Made by a program: the position numbers and the translations under genes. From Amycolatopsis cihanbeyliensis (lineage in GTDB: Bacteria > Actinomycetota > Actinomycetes > Mycobacteriales > Pseudonocardiaceae): DNA of 64,000 bases. Positions 35,110-45,060 of the stretch are shown piece by piece. Every line of letters starts with the position of its first letter. Within the stretch, counting starts at the first letter, position 1. The notes under the pieces were generated by a model. It had not been told where the DNA came from. It ran no database searches and saw only the letters and a list, made by a program, of their open reading frames with translations. The stretch spans positions 434,001 to 498,000 of the forward strand of contig NZ_VFML01000001.1 in assembly GCF_006715045.1 (NCBI RefSeq), written 5' to 3'.

Positions 35110-36084
35110 CTAGGTTGACGTGAGATGACGAGCCCTGGCCAGCGCGCCGGCGGCCCGGTGACGGATCGTCTCGGCCAACTCCCGAGGCCGCTCGACCCGA
35201 GCGTTCCCACCCAGGCTCAGCACCAACCGCACCATCCAAGACTCGTCCCCGTAGCCCATCCGGATCCGCAGCCTGCCGCCATCCAGCTCGGCGAGCTCCT
35301 CACACGGGTAGTACTCGGCCACCCAGCGGGCGTCCGGTTCCAGCACCAGCTCGGCCTCCGGCTGACCGGGACGCGGCGCGTACACCCCCTCCGAAAGGTC
35401 CGTCGGCTCGGCGTGCGCGGGCGGCGACGCCGCCTCGTCCAACACCTCCAACCGATCGATCCGGTCCAGCCGGAACAGCCGTACCCCTTCCGCCCGGCGG
35501 CACCACGCCTCCAGGTAGCTGATCGCCTGCACGATGAGCAGCCGCATCGGGTCCACGGTCCGATCGTTGATCTCGTCCTTGGACGCGGTGTAGTAACGCA
35601 TCCGCAGCGCCCGGCCGGAGCGCAGTGCCCGCTGCACCATCTCCCTGGTCCGCGCGGTCCCCGCGGCCTCCCGCACGCCGAGGCCCACCACCACCCCGGA
35701 CGGCTGGCCGGCGCCGGCGGCCGCCTCGATCTTGGCGATGGTCCGCTGCACGGCCTCGGTGTCCACCACCCCGGGAGTCTCGGCCAGCGCCCGCAGCGCG
35801 ACCAGCAGCGCCGTGGCCTCCGCCCCGGTCAGCCGCAACGGCCTGCGCATCCCCGCGTCGTAGGTGACCGACACCGTGTCGCCCTCGAAGGAGAGGTCGA
35901 TCAGGTCACCGGGCCCGTAGCCGGGCAGCCCGCACATCCACAGCAGCTCCAGGTCCTTGCGCAGCTGTTGCGGGGTGACGCCGAAGTCCCTGGCGGCCTC
36001 CTCGATCTCGATCCCCGGCCGGGCCAGCAGGTAGGGAACCAGAGCCAGCAGCCGCGGCATCCGCCCCGTCGAACCCGTGCTCAT
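35110..36084 (-). CDS. pafC: WYL-domain transcriptional activator PafC
   Basis: This 324-residue protein has an N-terminal HTH (about residues 8-65, RPGIEIEEAARDFGVTPQQL), a WYL domain (about 140-235, with ALRMRYYTASKDEINDRTVD then VQAISYLEAWCRRAEGVRLF) and the C-terminal WCX domain. With PafB it forms the actinobacterial heterodimer that activates the LexA/RecA-independent DNA-damage response. It is downstream of pafA and pafB, as in mycobacteria. The start MSTGSTGRMPR at 36084 is used instead of a longer extension. Confidence 0.93.
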   Translation of the reverse strand: MSTGSTGRMPRLLALVPYLLARPGIEIEEAARDFGVTPQQLRKDLELLWMCGLPGYGPGDLIDLSFEGDTVSVTYDAGMRRPLRLTGAEATALLVALRALAETPGVVDTEAVQRTIAKIEAAAGAGQPSGVVVGLGVREAAGTARTREMVQRALRSGRALRMRYYTASKDEINDRTVDPMRLLIVQAISYLEAWCRRAEGVRLFRLDRIDRLEVLDEAASPPAHAEPTDLSEGVYAPRPGQPEAELVLEPDARWVAEYYPCEELAELDGGRLRIRMGYGDESWMVRLVLSLGGNARVERPRELAETIRHRAAGALARARHLTST

Positions 36085-36172
36085 GCCTTCTTCTCCGCGA
36101 CCCTGCGCGAGGCCTTCGGCCGGAAGCACGCTCCGTGGTCACCCTGAGCGCCGCGGCTCGACACCGTGCTAC

Positions 36173-37144
36173 TCACGATTTCTCGACCTGTTCCAGCCGA
36201 TCCTGCACGGCCTTGGCCAGCACATCCGGCTCCAGAACGAGCACATCCGGACCGTGCCCGGCGATCCAGTCCGCCGCGCCTTCCGGGGAGTACAACTCGA
36301 CCTCGCCCACATCCCCCGGCACACCGGCCACGGTGAGCCGGTCGACCAGCGTGACCCGGCGCCGTATCCCCGCCGCACGCTCATCCGCGATCCACAGCCG
36401 AGCGGTCGCCACCGGCGACTGGTCCTGCTGTCCCCCGGTACCCGCCACGAACTCCAGCAAGTTCACCTCGGCCGGCTTGCGCACCATTCCCGGCTTGCCG
36501 ACCGTGCGCACCTCCCCGCTGATCCTGGACAGCCGGAAGCAGCGGGGCGCATCTCGCTCCCGATCGTGCCCGACCACGTACCAGCGGGCCTTCCAGGACA
36601 CCACGCCCCACGGCTCCATCGTGCGGGTCCTGCGCTCGGCGGAACCGGCGCGCCGATACTCGAATCGCACCGCCCTGCCCTCCTGCACGGCGGCCACCAG
36701 CGGCGCGAAGGCCGGCTCGGTACGGACCCTCGGCTCCACCACGGTCTGCGCGCAGGCATCCACCTCCACCCCGGCAGCCCTGAGCTTCACCAGCGCGCCG
36801 TTGGCCTCACCGGTGAGCTCGGGCGAATCCCACAGCCGTACCGCCAACCCGACCGCGGCCGCCTCGTCCGGGGCCAGGTCGATATCGCCGAGCTCGTAGT
36901 CCCTGCGAGCAATCCGGTACCCCTCGACCGTGTCGAAACCCGAGTTACGACCGGTCTCCAGCGGGATCCCGAGCTCACGCAGCTCGGTCTTGTCCCGCTC
37001 GAACATCCGGGAGAACGCCTCGTCCGTGGCCGCGCCGGCGTATCCGGGCACGATGCCGCGAATCCGCTCGGCAGTGAGGTACTGCCGAGTGGACAACAAG
37101 GCGAGCACCAGGTTGACCAGGCGCTCGGCGCGCGCGGTGGACAC
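36173..37144 (-). CDS. pafB: WYL-domain transcriptional activator PafB
   Basis: This 323-residue protein starts with GTG at 37144 (MSTARAERLVNLVLALLSTR). It has an N-terminal winged HTH (about 1-75), a WYL domain (AVRFEYRRAGSAERRTRTME followed by WGVVSWKARWYVVGHDRERD, about residues 140-185) and a WCX domain. It pairs with PafC, whose gene begins 88 bases downstream. The pair senses DNA damage (single-stranded DNA in recent work on WYL domains) and activates repair genes independently of pupylation. Confidence 0.93.
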   Translation of the reverse strand: MSTARAERLVNLVLALLSTRQYLTAERIRGIVPGYAGAATDEAFSRMFERDKTELRELGIPLETGRNSGFDTVEGYRIARRDYELGDIDLAPDEAAAVGLAVRLWDSPELTGEANGALVKLRAAGVEVDACAQTVVEPRVRTEPAFAPLVAAVQEGRAVRFEYRRAGSAERRTRTMEPWGVVSWKARWYVVGHDRERDAPRCFRLSRISGEVRTVGKPGMVRKPAEVNLLEFVAGTGGQQDQSPVATARLWIADERAAGIRRRVTLVDRLTVAGVPGDVGEVELYSPEGAADWIAGHGPDVLVLEPDVLAKAVQDRLEQVEKS

Positions 37145-37226
37145 CCGACAACCCTAGCTCGCTCCGACTCCGCCGCTGCGGAGGTCCCCACCCCGCGCGT
37201 CGAACTCACGAGCGACGCACGGCCGT

Positions 37227-38585
37227 TCACAGGCTGCTGATCAGGCGTTCCACCCGCTCATCGACCGCACGGAACGGGTCCTTGCACAGCACGGTGCGCT
37301 GCGCCTGGTCGTTCAGCTTCAGATGCACCCAGTCCACCGTGAAGTCGCGACCCGCCTGCTGCGCCGCCGCGATGAAGTCACCCCGCAGCTTCGCCCTCGT
37401 CGTCTGCGGCGGAGTGTCCTTGGCCAGCTCGATCTCCCCGTCGTCGGTCACCCGCTTCACCAGGCCCTTACGCTGCAGCAGGTCGAAAATCCCGCGACCA
37501 CGCCGGATATCGTGGTAGGCGAGGTCGAGCTGCGCCACCCGCGGGTTGGACAGATCCAGGTTGTTCCTGCTGCGGTACCGCTCGACCAACCGGTACTTGA
37601 TCGCCCAGTCGATCTCCGTGTCGATCTTGCTGAAGTCCTGCTGCTCCACGGCGTCCAGCGCCCTACCCCACAGCTCGACCACCCGCTCGGCGGTCGGGCC
37701 GGAGTCGTTGGTCTGCACATGCTGCACCGCCCGAGCGTGGTACTCACGCTGGATCTCCAACGCGGAGGCCTCCCGGCCACCCGCGAGCCGGATCTGGCGG
37801 CGCCCGGTCATGTCGTGGCTGATCTCCCTGATCGCCCGGATCGGGTTGTCCAAGGTGAAGTCCCGGAACTGCACGCCCTGCTCGATCATCTCCAGCACGA
37901 GGTTCGCCGCACCGACCTTCAGCAGGGTCGTCGGCTCGGCCATGTTCGAGTCACCCACGATCACGTGCAGCCGCCGGTAACGCTCCGCGTCGGCATGCGG
38001 CTCATCCCGGGTGTTGATGATCGGCCGCGACCGGGTTGTGGCGCTCGACACACCCTCCCAGATGTGTTCCGCCCGCTGGGAAAGGCAGTACACCGCGCCG
38101 CGCGGGGTCTGCAGCACCTTGCCTGCCCCGCACATCAGCTGCCTGGTCACCAGGAAGGGCAGCAGCACATCCGCGATCCGCGAGAACTCCCCCGCCCTGG
38201 TGACCAGGTAGTTCTCGTGACAGCCGTAGGAGTTGCCCGCGGAGTCGGTGTTGTTCTTGAACAGGAAGATGTCGCCGCCGATGCCCTCGTCCGCCAGCCG
38301 GCGCTCGGCGTCCACCAGCAGGTCCTCGAGGATGCGCTCCCCCGCCTTGTCGTGCGTGACCAGCTGGGTCAGGTTGTCGCATTCGGCCGTCGCGTACTCC
38401 GGGTGCGAGCCCACGTCCAGGTAGAGCCGGGAGCCGTTGGAGAGGAACACGTTCGACGAGCGCCCCCAGGACACCACCCGCCGGAACAGATACCTGGCCA
38501 CCTCGTCGGGCGACAGCCTGCGCTGCCCGTGAAAGGTGCAGGTGACCCCGAACTCGGTTTCGATCCCAAAGATCCGCCGCTGCAT
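37227..38585 (-). CDS. pafA: Pup-protein ligase PafA
   Basis: This 452-residue protein is the same length as M. tuberculosis PafA. The N-terminal ATP-grasp-like glutamine-synthetase fold begins [16 protein letters not shown] (Glu metal ligands), and the catalytic Asp is in [16 protein letters not shown] (Asp57 here). PafA phosphorylates the C-terminal Glu of deamidated Pup and links it to substrate Lys residues. The ATG at 38585 gives the canonical start; nine further codons upstream are unlikely. It heads the pafA-pafB-pafC string. Confidence 0.97.
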   Translation of the reverse strand: MQRRIFGIETEFGVTCTFHGQRRLSPDEVARYLFRRVVSWGRSSNVFLSNGSRLYLDVGSHPEYATAECDNLTQLVTHDKAGERILEDLLVDAERRLADEGIGGDIFLFKNNTDSAGNSYGCHENYLVTRAGEFSRIADVLLPFLVTRQLMCGAGKVLQTPRGAVYCLSQRAEHIWEGVSSATTRSRPIINTRDEPHADAERYRRLHVIVGDSNMAEPTTLLKVGAANLVLEMIEQGVQFRDFTLDNPIRAIREISHDMTGRRQIRLAGGREASALEIQREYHARAVQHVQTNDSGPTAERVVELWGRALDAVEQQDFSKIDTEIDWAIKYRLVERYRSRNNLDLSNPRVAQLDLAYHDIRRGRGIFDLLQRKGLVKRVTDDGEIELAKDTPPQTTRAKLRGDFIAAAQQAGRDFTVDWVHLKLNDQAQRTVLCKDPFRAVDERVERLISSL

Positions 38586-38662
38586 CCCACCAGGGTAGGC
38601 GCTCGACCCCAACCGGCGGACGGCCGTTCGGGCGGGACACGCCGTCAGCTACGTTGCTTTTC

Positions 38663-40147
38663 GTGTTCAGGCGTGTCACGAAGCCACTCAGGAAGGTCGG
38701 CAAGGTCGACCACAGACTGATGATGCGCAGCGCCGCACTGCCGAGGACCAGGGCGGACTCGCTGCTCTGGACGCTCAGCCGGGCCGCCAACAAGTCGCAG
38801 CTGTGGTGGTTCATCGGCGGCGCGCTCGCCCTCCGTCGCGGGTCCGCCCGCCGCGCCGCCCTGCGTGGTGTGGCGGCCATCACCGGGGGGAGCGTCACCG
38901 CGAACCTGCTCGGCAAACCCCTTTTCCCGCGCCGCCGCCCGGCCGCCGAGCTGGTGCCCGAGCACCGCAGGCTGATCCGGCAACCCACCTCCTCGTCCTT
39001 CCCCTCCGGGCACGCCGCCTCCGCCGCGGCCTTCTGCACCGCGGTGGCCATGGAGAGCCCGGTCACCGGCCTGGCCATCGCGCCGCTGGCGGCCGCCGTC
39101 GCCTACTCCCGCGTGCACACCGGGGTGCACTGGCCGAGTGATGTCGGCGCGGGCGCACTGCTCGGCATCGCGGTCGGCCTCGGCACCCGGCACTGGTGGC
39201 CGCTGCACCCGGACAGCCCCGCCCGCACCGCGCACCAAGCCGAGGCGCCGGTCATGCGCGACGGCGAGGACATGCTCGTCCTGGTCAACCCCGGCTCCGG
39301 ATCCGCCGACGAGGACCCCAGCGACGAGGCGCGGTTCGCCTGGCCGAAGGCCATACTGGTGTACCCGGAGACCTCCAGGGACATACGCGGGCAGCTCGCC
39401 GAGGAGATCCGCTCCCGCGGGGGCGCCATCCGCGCCCTCGGCGTGGCCGGAGGCGACGGCACCGTGGCCGCGGTGGCCTCGGTCGCCGCGGAGCACGGCC
39501 TGCCGCTCGCGCTGATCCCGGCCGGCACCCTGAACCACTTCGCCCGCGACGTCGGCGTCGGTTCCATGGCGGAGGCGGACGCGGCCACCGAGGCAGGTTC
39601 GGCGCGCGGGATCGACCTCGGTGAGGTGGAGATCGTCGGGGTTGACGGCACCGAGCGCCGCTGGTTCGTCAACACCGCCAGCCTCGGCGGTTACCCGGAA
39701 ATGGTGCGGCTACGGGAGACGATCCAGCAGCACCACCCGAAGTGGCCCGCGGCGCTGATCGCCATGACCAGGGCGCTACGCCGCGCCCGCCCACTGCACG
39801 TGGTACTCGGCGGCAAACCCACCAGGGTGTGGCTGGTGTTCGTCGGCAACGGCACCTACTCGCCGAAAGGCTTCGTGGCCACCAGTAGGCCCGCGCTGGA
39901 CACCGGCCTACTGGACGTGCGCTACCTGCGCGCCGACGTGCCGTACTCCCGCGCCCGATTCATCCTCGCCGTACTCACCAACACCCTGCACGCCAGTCAC
40001 GTCTACCGGCAGGTCGACCTGCCGGAACTGACCGTGCGGCTACTCGACGGCAACCGCAGGGTGGCCACCGACGGCGAGGTCGGCCCGCTCGGCAACGAGT
40101 TCCGCTTCCGATCCCGGCCCAGCGCTCTCACCATCTACCGCCTGTAA
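38663..40147 (+). CDS. Fused PAP2 phosphatase and lipid (diacylglycerol-type) kinase
   Basis: This 494-residue fusion protein has an N-terminal PAP2 phosphatase domain (about residues 25-175) with the three active-site motifs KPLFPRRRP, PSGHAAS and SRVHTGVHWPSDV. A C-terminal YegS-like lipid kinase domain (about 210-490) contains VAGGDGTVAAVAS and LIPAGTLNHFARDVGV. Such fusions occur in actinobacteria; they may act on phosphatidic acid, polyprenyl phosphates or diacylglycerol at the membrane. It lies on the opposite strand to all surrounding Pup-proteasome genes, with its end 21 bases from the prcA stop, so prcA and this gene converge. Confidence 0.9.
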   Translation: MFRRVTKPLRKVGKVDHRLMMRSAALPRTRADSLLWTLSRAANKSQLWWFIGGALALRRGSARRAALRGVAAITGGSVTANLLGKPLFPRRRPAAELVPEHRRLIRQPTSSSFPSGHAASAAAFCTAVAMESPVTGLAIAPLAAAVAYSRVHTGVHWPSDVGAGALLGIAVGLGTRHWWPLHPDSPARTAHQAEAPVMRDGEDMLVLVNPGSGSADEDPSDEARFAWPKAILVYPETSRDIRGQLAEEIRSRGGAIRALGVAGGDGTVAAVASVAAEHGLPLALIPAGTLNHFARDVGVGSMAEADAATEAGSARGIDLGEVEIVGVDGTERRWFVNTASLGGYPEMVRLRETIQQHHPKWPAALIAMTRALRRARPLHVVLGGKPTRVWLVFVGNGTYSPKGFVATSRPALDTGLLDVRYLRADVPYSRARFILAVLTNTLHASHVYRQVDLPELTVRLLDGNRRVATDGEVGPLGNEFRFRSRPSALTIYRL

Positions 40148-40168
40148 CCCCCGAGCCACCCTTCGCCA

Positions 40169-40963
40169 CTAGCTGTCGGCGCCGTTCTCCGGCTTCTCCT
40201 TCGCCTCCTCGGCTTCCTCGCCGTTCTTCGCACCGTTCTGCTCGTCGCCCGCGTCGTCGTCCTTGGCCGGGCCGGCAGGCAGCAGCTCGGCGAGGGCGGA
40301 ACCGTTGATCCGGCGGAACGTACGCCCGGGTCGCTCCCGGTCCAGCACCGCCACCTCGAGCTTGCTGGGCTCCACGTCGCCGTTGCCACCGGAGGAGGTG
40401 GCCCGCAACCCACCGACGGCCACGGCCAGCGCGGCGGCGAGATCCATGCCCTCCTCGTAGGTCTCCTTGAGCTTCGTGCTGATGGTGTCGGCCTGCCCAC
40501 CCATCACCACGTGCCGCGGCTCGTCGCCGATCGAGCCGTCGTAGGTCAACCGGTAGAGCTGGTCCTCCTCGGTGCTGCTGCCCACCTCGGCGACGCAGAT
40601 CTCCACCTCGAACGGCTTGAGCTGCTCGGTGAAGATCGTGCCGAGCGTCTGTGCGTAGACATTGGCCAGCTGCCTCGCGGAGACGTCCCGCCGGTCGTAG
40701 GAGTACCCCTGCAGGTCCACATGCCGGATGCCACCCTTGCGCAGGCTCTCGAACTCGCTGTACCGCCCCACCGCGGCGAATCCGATCCGGTCGTAGATCT
40801 CGGAGACCTTGTGCAGGGTCGTGGACGGGTTCTCGGCGACGAACAGCACACCGCCGACGTACTTCAGCACGACGACGCTACGTCCCCTGGCGATCCCCTT
40901 GCGGGCGAGCTCGGAACGCTCGCGCATCAACTGCTCAGGTGAGGCGTACAGCGGCATCGTCAC
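40169..40963 (-). CDS. prcA: Proteasome subunit alpha PrcA
   Basis: This 264-residue alpha-type subunit begins [20 protein letters not shown], the usual actinobacterial PrcA N-terminus that forms the gate. The alpha-fold continues [20 protein letters not shown]. The C-terminal 40 residues are highly acidic/Lys-rich ([16 protein letters not shown]) and probably disordered. Seven subunits form each outer ring of the 20S core and dock Mpa. GTG at 40963 is preferred because GGAG lies 8 bases upstream, although ATG follows two codons later. Confidence 0.96.
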   Translation of the reverse strand: MTMPLYASPEQLMRERSELARKGIARGRSVVVLKYVGGVLFVAENPSTTLHKVSEIYDRIGFAAVGRYSEFESLRKGGIRHVDLQGYSYDRRDVSARQLANVYAQTLGTIFTEQLKPFEVEICVAEVGSSTEEDQLYRLTYDGSIGDEPRHVVMGGQADTISTKLKETYEEGMDLAAALAVAVGGLRATSSGGNGDVEPSKLEVAVLDRERPGRTFRRINGSALAELLPAGPAKDDDAGDEQNGAKNGEEAEEAKEKPENGADS

Positions 40964-41042
40964 AGCGTTGGCTCCGCTCTGCTGGTTGGAACTGGGCTAA
41001 ATCGGGATCTCACGAACGAGGGGAACGGGCAGGTGGGCGGGC

Positions 41043-41900
41043 TCAACCCACCCTGCCGGCCCGTTCGGTGCGGTCGGCCACTATCGCCGTGGCCGCTGCC
41101 GCCGTCTGCTCCTCGGGAACCGGAACCGCCCCCTGCTCGGCCGTGATGGTAACGACGTTCGGGTAGATCTTGCGCACCATATCCGGCCCGCCGGTCGCGG
41201 TGTCGTCATCCGCTGCGTCGTACAGCGCCTCGACCGCGGTCCGGATCGCGGCTTCGGCGTCCGCTTCCGGGTCGTACAGCTTCTTCAGCGCCGACTTCGC
41301 GAAGGTCGAGCCGGATCCGATCGCGTGGTAACCGAAGTTCTCCTCGTACCGGCCGCCGGCGACGTCGAAGGACACGATCCGCCCGGCCCGTCGCGGATCG
41401 GCGGCCTCGGGGTCGTAGCCGACGAACAGCGGCACCACGGCCAGGCCGGCCAGCGCGATCTCCAGATTCGCCCGGACCATGGTGGCCAGCTTGCTGGTCT
41501 TGCCGTCCAGGGACAGCGAGACGCCCTCGATCTTCTCGTAGTGCTCCAGCTCGACCGCGTACAGCCGCACCATCTCGAGCGCGATACCCGCCGTACCCGC
41601 GATGCCCACCGCCGAGTACCGATCGGTGACGTACACCTTCTCCATGTCCCGGTTCGAGATCAGGTTACCCATGGTGCCCCTGCGATCACCGGCCATCAGC
41701 ACGCCACCACTGAACGTGGTGGCGACGATCGTGGTGCCGTGTGGCACCTCCACCTCGCCCCGACCGGCCGAGATGTCCGACCGGTTCGCGGGCAGCAGCT
41801 CAGGGGCCTGCGTCCGGAGGAAATCGGTGAACGAGGAGTTCGTCGACGACAGGTAGGCCGGCGACAGGGCGGAGCCCGACGTACCCGGGATGTTGTTCAT
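41043..41900 (-). CDS. prcB: Proteasome subunit beta PrcB
   Basis: This 285-residue beta subunit has a 55-residue propeptide ending VPHG and the catalytic Thr56 at the start of [20 protein letters not shown]. Autocleavage between Gly55 and Thr56 exposes the N-terminal nucleophile. Asp and Lys of the active site lie in MAGDRR and the downstream EKVYVTDR region. Two heptameric rings form the proteolytic chamber. The gene is 64 bases after pup and 79 before prcA on the same strand, so pup-prcB-prcA form an operon. Confidence 0.97.
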   Translation of the reverse strand: MNNIPGTSGSALSPAYLSSTNSSFTDFLRTQAPELLPANRSDISAGRGEVEVPHGTTIVATTFSGGVLMAGDRRGTMGNLISNRDMEKVYVTDRYSAVGIAGTAGIALEMVRLYAVELEHYEKIEGVSLSLDGKTSKLATMVRANLEIALAGLAVVPLFVGYDPEAADPRRAGRIVSFDVAGGRYEENFGYHAIGSGSTFAKSALKKLYDPEADAEAAIRTAVEALYDAADDDTATGGPDMVRKIYPNVVTITAEQGAVPVPEEQTAAAATAIVADRTERAGRVG

Positions 41901-41964
41901 ACGTGCTCGTGGTTCCCATCAACGAAGGTCATCGGACAGGTGCGGGGCGTACCGTGCCGGCGGC

Positions 41965-42159
41965 CTACTGGCCGCCCTTCTGCACGTAGGCGCGGACAAA
42001 GTCTTCGGCGTTCTCCTCGAGCACGTCGTCGATCTCGTCGAGGATCGTATCGACGTCCTCACCGAGCTTCTCCCTGCGCTCCTGCCCCGCGGCGCCGCCG
42101 CCCTCGACCTCCTCGTCGGAGTCGCCGCCGCCGTGCTTCTCGATCTTTTCCTGCGCCAT
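41965..42159 (-). CDS. pup: Prokaryotic ubiquitin-like protein Pup
   Basis: This 64-residue intrinsically disordered protein has an acidic body and the conserved C-terminal half (LGEDVDTILDEIDDVLEENA, then FVRAYVQKGGQ). It ends in Gly-Gly-Gln, so Dop must deamidate the last residue to Glu before PafA can use it. The C-terminal helix region binds the Mpa coiled coil. The ATG at 42159 gives MAQEKIEKH; an upstream in-frame extension is not expected. Confidence 0.97.
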   Translation of the reverse strand: MAQEKIEKHGGGDSDEEVEGGGAAGQERREKLGEDVDTILDEIDDVLEENAEDFVRAYVQKGGQ

Positions 42160-42245
42160 ACTCGCCTCCCAGCGTGTGGCCGTTGCCTTCAGCTTACCTA
42201 GCGCGACCGGCACCGGCGACCAGCCGGTAACCCGCGCGCACGTGG

Positions 42246-43748
42246 CTACTCGGCCGCGGTCAGCGCCTCCACCAGTTCCTCGGCCGTCTCCGACCGGTCA
42301 AGCAACTCCCCGACATGCGCCTTCGTACCACGCAACGGCTCCAGGGTCGGGATCCGGACCAGCGACTCGCGGCCCACATCGAAGATCACCGAGTCCCAGG
42401 AAGCGGCCGCGATCGACGCGGCGTACTTCTCCAGGGTCCGACCCCGGAAGTACGCCCGGGTGTCCGAGGGCGGCGTGGTGATGGCCGCCCGCACCTCGTC
42501 CTCGCTGACCAGGCGTTTCATCGAACCGCGGGTCACCAGCCGGTTGTACAGCCCCTTGCCCAGCCGCACATCCGAGTACTGCAGGTCGACCAGGTGCAGC
42601 CGGGGCGCCGCCCAGCCGAGCTGGTCGCGGGCCCGGTAGCCCTCCAGCAGCCGCAGCTTCGCAGGCCAGTCCAGCCGATCGGCACATTCCGCGGGGTCGC
42701 GGGACAGCGCGTCCAGCACCTCACCCCACAGCCGCAGCACATCCCGCGCCATGCTGTCGCCGCCGTACCGCTCGAGGTGCGCGGCCGCCATTTCGTGATA
42801 AGCGAACTGTAGGTCCAGGCCGGTGAACTTGCGGCCGTCGGCCAACGCCACCTTGGTCTTCAACGTCGGGTCGTGGCTGATCTGGTGCACCGCGCGCACC
42901 GGCTCGTCCAGCTTCAGGTCGTCGAACCGGGTGCCCGCCTCGACCATGTCCAGCACCAACGCGGTGGTCCCGAGCTTGAGATACGTCGAGTACTCGGCGA
43001 GGTTGGCATCCCCGATGATCACGTGCAGCCTGCGGTACTTGTCCGCGTCCGCGTGCGGTTCGTCCCTGGTGTTGATGATGCCCCGCTTGAGCGTGGTCTC
43101 CAGGCCGACCTCGACCTCGATGTAGTCGGACCGCTGGGAGAGCTGGAAACCCGGTTCCTCGCCCTGCGCACCCATCCCGACCCGACCCGAACCGGTCACC
43201 ACCTGACGGGACACGAAGAACGGGGTCAGCCCGGCGATCACCGCGGTGAACGGGGTCGAACGCGCCATCAGGTAGTTCTCGTGCGTGCCGTAGCTGGCGC
43301 CCTTGCCGTCCACGTTGTTCTTGTACAGCTGCAGCCGGGGCTGGCCGGGCACGGTGGCCGCCTTCAGCGCGGCCTCCTCCATCACCCGCTCGCCCGCCTT
43401 GTCCCAGACGACAGCGTCACGGGGATTGGTCACCTCGGGCGCGGAATACTCCGGATGCGCGTGGTCCACGTACAGCCGCGCCCCATTGGTCAGGATGACA
43501 TTGGCCGCACCGAGGTCCTCGACATCCGGGTCCTGGCCACCACCGCCGGGACCGGCGAGGTCGAACCCCCGCGCGTCCCGCAGCGGCGATTCGACCTCGT
43601 AGTCCCAGCGGGCCCTGCGCGCCCGCGGGATATCGGCCGCCGCCGCGTAGGCCAGCACCACCTGGGTGGATGTCAACACCGGGTTCGCGGTCGCGTCGCC
43701 CGGCACCGCGATGCCGTACTCGACCTCGGTTCCCATGATCCGCCGCAT
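42246..43748 (-). CDS. dop: Pup deamidase/depupylase Dop
   Basis: This 500-residue protein shares the glutamine-synthetase-like fold of PafA and begins [17 protein letters not shown]. The catalytic Asp is expected in [16 protein letters not shown]. The longer region between the early metal motif and this strand is the Dop-loop that distinguishes it from PafA. Dop converts the C-terminal Gln of Pup to Glu and removes Pup from substrates. It is 86 bases upstream of pup on the same strand. Normally mpa lies just beyond dop, but here a 9.6-kb insertion intervenes. Confidence 0.97.
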   Translation of the reverse strand: MRRIMGTEVEYGIAVPGDATANPVLTSTQVVLAYAAAADIPRARRARWDYEVESPLRDARGFDLAGPGGGGQDPDVEDLGAANVILTNGARLYVDHAHPEYSAPEVTNPRDAVVWDKAGERVMEEAALKAATVPGQPRLQLYKNNVDGKGASYGTHENYLMARSTPFTAVIAGLTPFFVSRQVVTGSGRVGMGAQGEEPGFQLSQRSDYIEVEVGLETTLKRGIINTRDEPHADADKYRRLHVIIGDANLAEYSTYLKLGTTALVLDMVEAGTRFDDLKLDEPVRAVHQISHDPTLKTKVALADGRKFTGLDLQFAYHEMAAAHLERYGGDSMARDVLRLWGEVLDALSRDPAECADRLDWPAKLRLLEGYRARDQLGWAAPRLHLVDLQYSDVRLGKGLYNRLVTRGSMKRLVSEDEVRAAITTPPSDTRAYFRGRTLEKYAASIAAASWDSVIFDVGRESLVRIPTLEPLRGTKAHVGELLDRSETAEELVEALTAAE

Positions 43749-43832
43749 GTCACCACCCTACGGGGCGGACGCGCCCCGTGTCGGACGGGCCGAGGGCGTA
43801 CGCTCGGGTGAGTAGTCGACGAGGAGCCGCTC

Positions 43833-44351
43833 ATGCCAGTCGCGCCGGCCGAGGAGCTGGTCGCCGTCTACGACTCGGCCGGAACGGTCGTCGGCTCGGC
43901 ACCCCGCGGCGAGGTACGGGTGCACGGCTACTGGCACGCCGCGGGCGTGGTGCTGGTCCGTTCCGGTGACGGGCAACGGGTGTACGTGCATCTGCGGGCA
44001 CCGGACAAGGACGTGTTCCCCGGCGCCGAGGACTGCTGGGCGGGGGGCGTGGTCGCCGCGGGCGAGACCCCCGCCGAATGCGCGCGCCGGGAGCTGGCCG
44101 AGGAGCTCGGTATCCACGGGGTGACCCCGGCCCCGCTGTTCGTCCACGTGTTCCACGAACCACCCGTGCGCTGCCACAACTTCGCGTTCGAGGTGCGCTG
44201 GGACGGGCCGATCCGGCACCAGCCGGAGGAGATCGTGGACGGCCGGTGGATGCCGCTGGCCGAGTTGCGCTCCCTCGCCGAGGATCCGGAGGGCCCGCTG
44301 GTTCCGGACGGCCGCCTCGGCCTCCAGGAATGGTTCCGCCGGTTCGGTTGA
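43833..44351 (+). CDS. Nudix hydrolase
   Basis: This 172-residue protein has the Nudix box GGVVAAGETPAECARRELAE followed by ELGI (about residues 70-93), fitting Gx5Ex7REUxEExGU. The N-terminal EELVAVYDSAGTVVGSAPRG and the presence of PIRHQPEEIVDGRWM point to the YfcD/isopentenyl-diphosphate-isomerase-like group of Nudix enzymes, whose substrates are not well defined. It is divergent from dop by 84 bases and marks the left end of the accessory stretch between dop and mpa. Confidence 0.88.
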   Translation: MPVAPAEELVAVYDSAGTVVGSAPRGEVRVHGYWHAAGVVLVRSGDGQRVYVHLRAPDKDVFPGAEDCWAGGVVAAGETPAECARRELAEELGIHGVTPAPLFVHVFHEPPVRCHNFAFEVRWDGPIRHQPEEIVDGRWMPLAELRSLAEDPEGPLVPDGRLGLQEWFRRFG

Positions 44352-44361
44352 CCACCGGCTC

Positions 44362-44985
44362 CTAGCGTCGCAACGCCACCGCGGCGACCGGTGTGAGCCG
44401 CACCGTGGCCTCCCGCGCACGTTCCGCGGACCCGGCGTCCACCTGGACCCCCGACACGATCCGCCCACGAGCCAGCAACACGGTGCAGCGTGTCCCGACG
44501 CACCATGCCCGCTCGGCCTCCGCACCCGCCGGCGAGGTGACCGGGAACGGCTGCCCCGCCGCGCAGGCGAACGCCCCGAGCACCTCGGCCGCCGGGCGGT
44601 CCGGGTAGCCGATCACCTGCTGCCGCAGCACGGATCCGGTGGGGTACTCCCAGTGGGCTGAGCGCCGCAGCTCAGGTTCCGCGGCCCGCGGCAGCTCCGC
44701 GAGGCAACTCATCGGTCCGACGCCGTCGACCGGCTGTACCCCTTCGGCGGCCACATCGGCATCGGTGAGCACGGCCGAGCCCACCGCGTCGCGCAGGACC
44801 GTGGGCGGCGGGGCAGGCACCGCGGGGGCCGAGGTGGACGGCCGCACACTGGACGGCGCGCCGCCTGCCTCGGTGGTCTCCCGCGGGTCGTCGTAGTAGG
44901 TGTCGAGATCGTTCGGCCGGTCGGCACATCCACCGAGCCCGGCAAGCGCGACCGCCGTGACGACGATCAACCGCCCAGGACGCAC
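44362..44985 (-). CDS. Lipoprotein of unknown function
   Basis: This 207-residue protein has a signal peptide with lipobox LGGC (Cys about residue 20), a Pro/Thr/Ser-rich linker (about 35-65) and a compact domain with four Cys (PMSCLAEL, FACAAGQ, AWCVGTRCTV), probably two disulfides. GTG at 44985 has AAAGGGA 8 bases upstream. The domain resembles the sensor-like extracytoplasmic domains of actinobacterial lipoproteins, but I do not recognise a named family. It converges with the Nudix gene. Confidence 0.75.
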   Translation of the reverse strand: MRPGRLIVVTAVALAGLGGCADRPNDLDTYYDDPRETTEAGGAPSSVRPSTSAPAVPAPPPTVLRDAVGSAVLTDADVAAEGVQPVDGVGPMSCLAELPRAAEPELRRSAHWEYPTGSVLRQQVIGYPDRPAAEVLGAFACAAGQPFPVTSPAGAEAERAWCVGTRCTVLLARGRIVSGVQVDAGSAERAREATVRLTPVAAVALRR

Positions 44986-45021
44986 CGACTCATCCCTTTC
45001 GGTGTTGTGGCCCGCGCACTA

Positions 45022-45037
45022 CCCCAGTGAGCTGGGG
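45022..45037 (-). terminator. Short hairpin after the aldo/keto reductase gene
   Basis: CCCCAGTGAGCTGGGG is a perfect 6-bp stem with a 4-base loop, 23 bases beyond the aldo/keto reductase stop on the minus strand and upstream of the lipoprotein start. It could terminate the reductase transcript or be a regulatory dyad for the lipoprotein gene. Confidence 0.4.
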
Positions 45038-45060
45038 CCTGACACTAATGCACACCGCGA

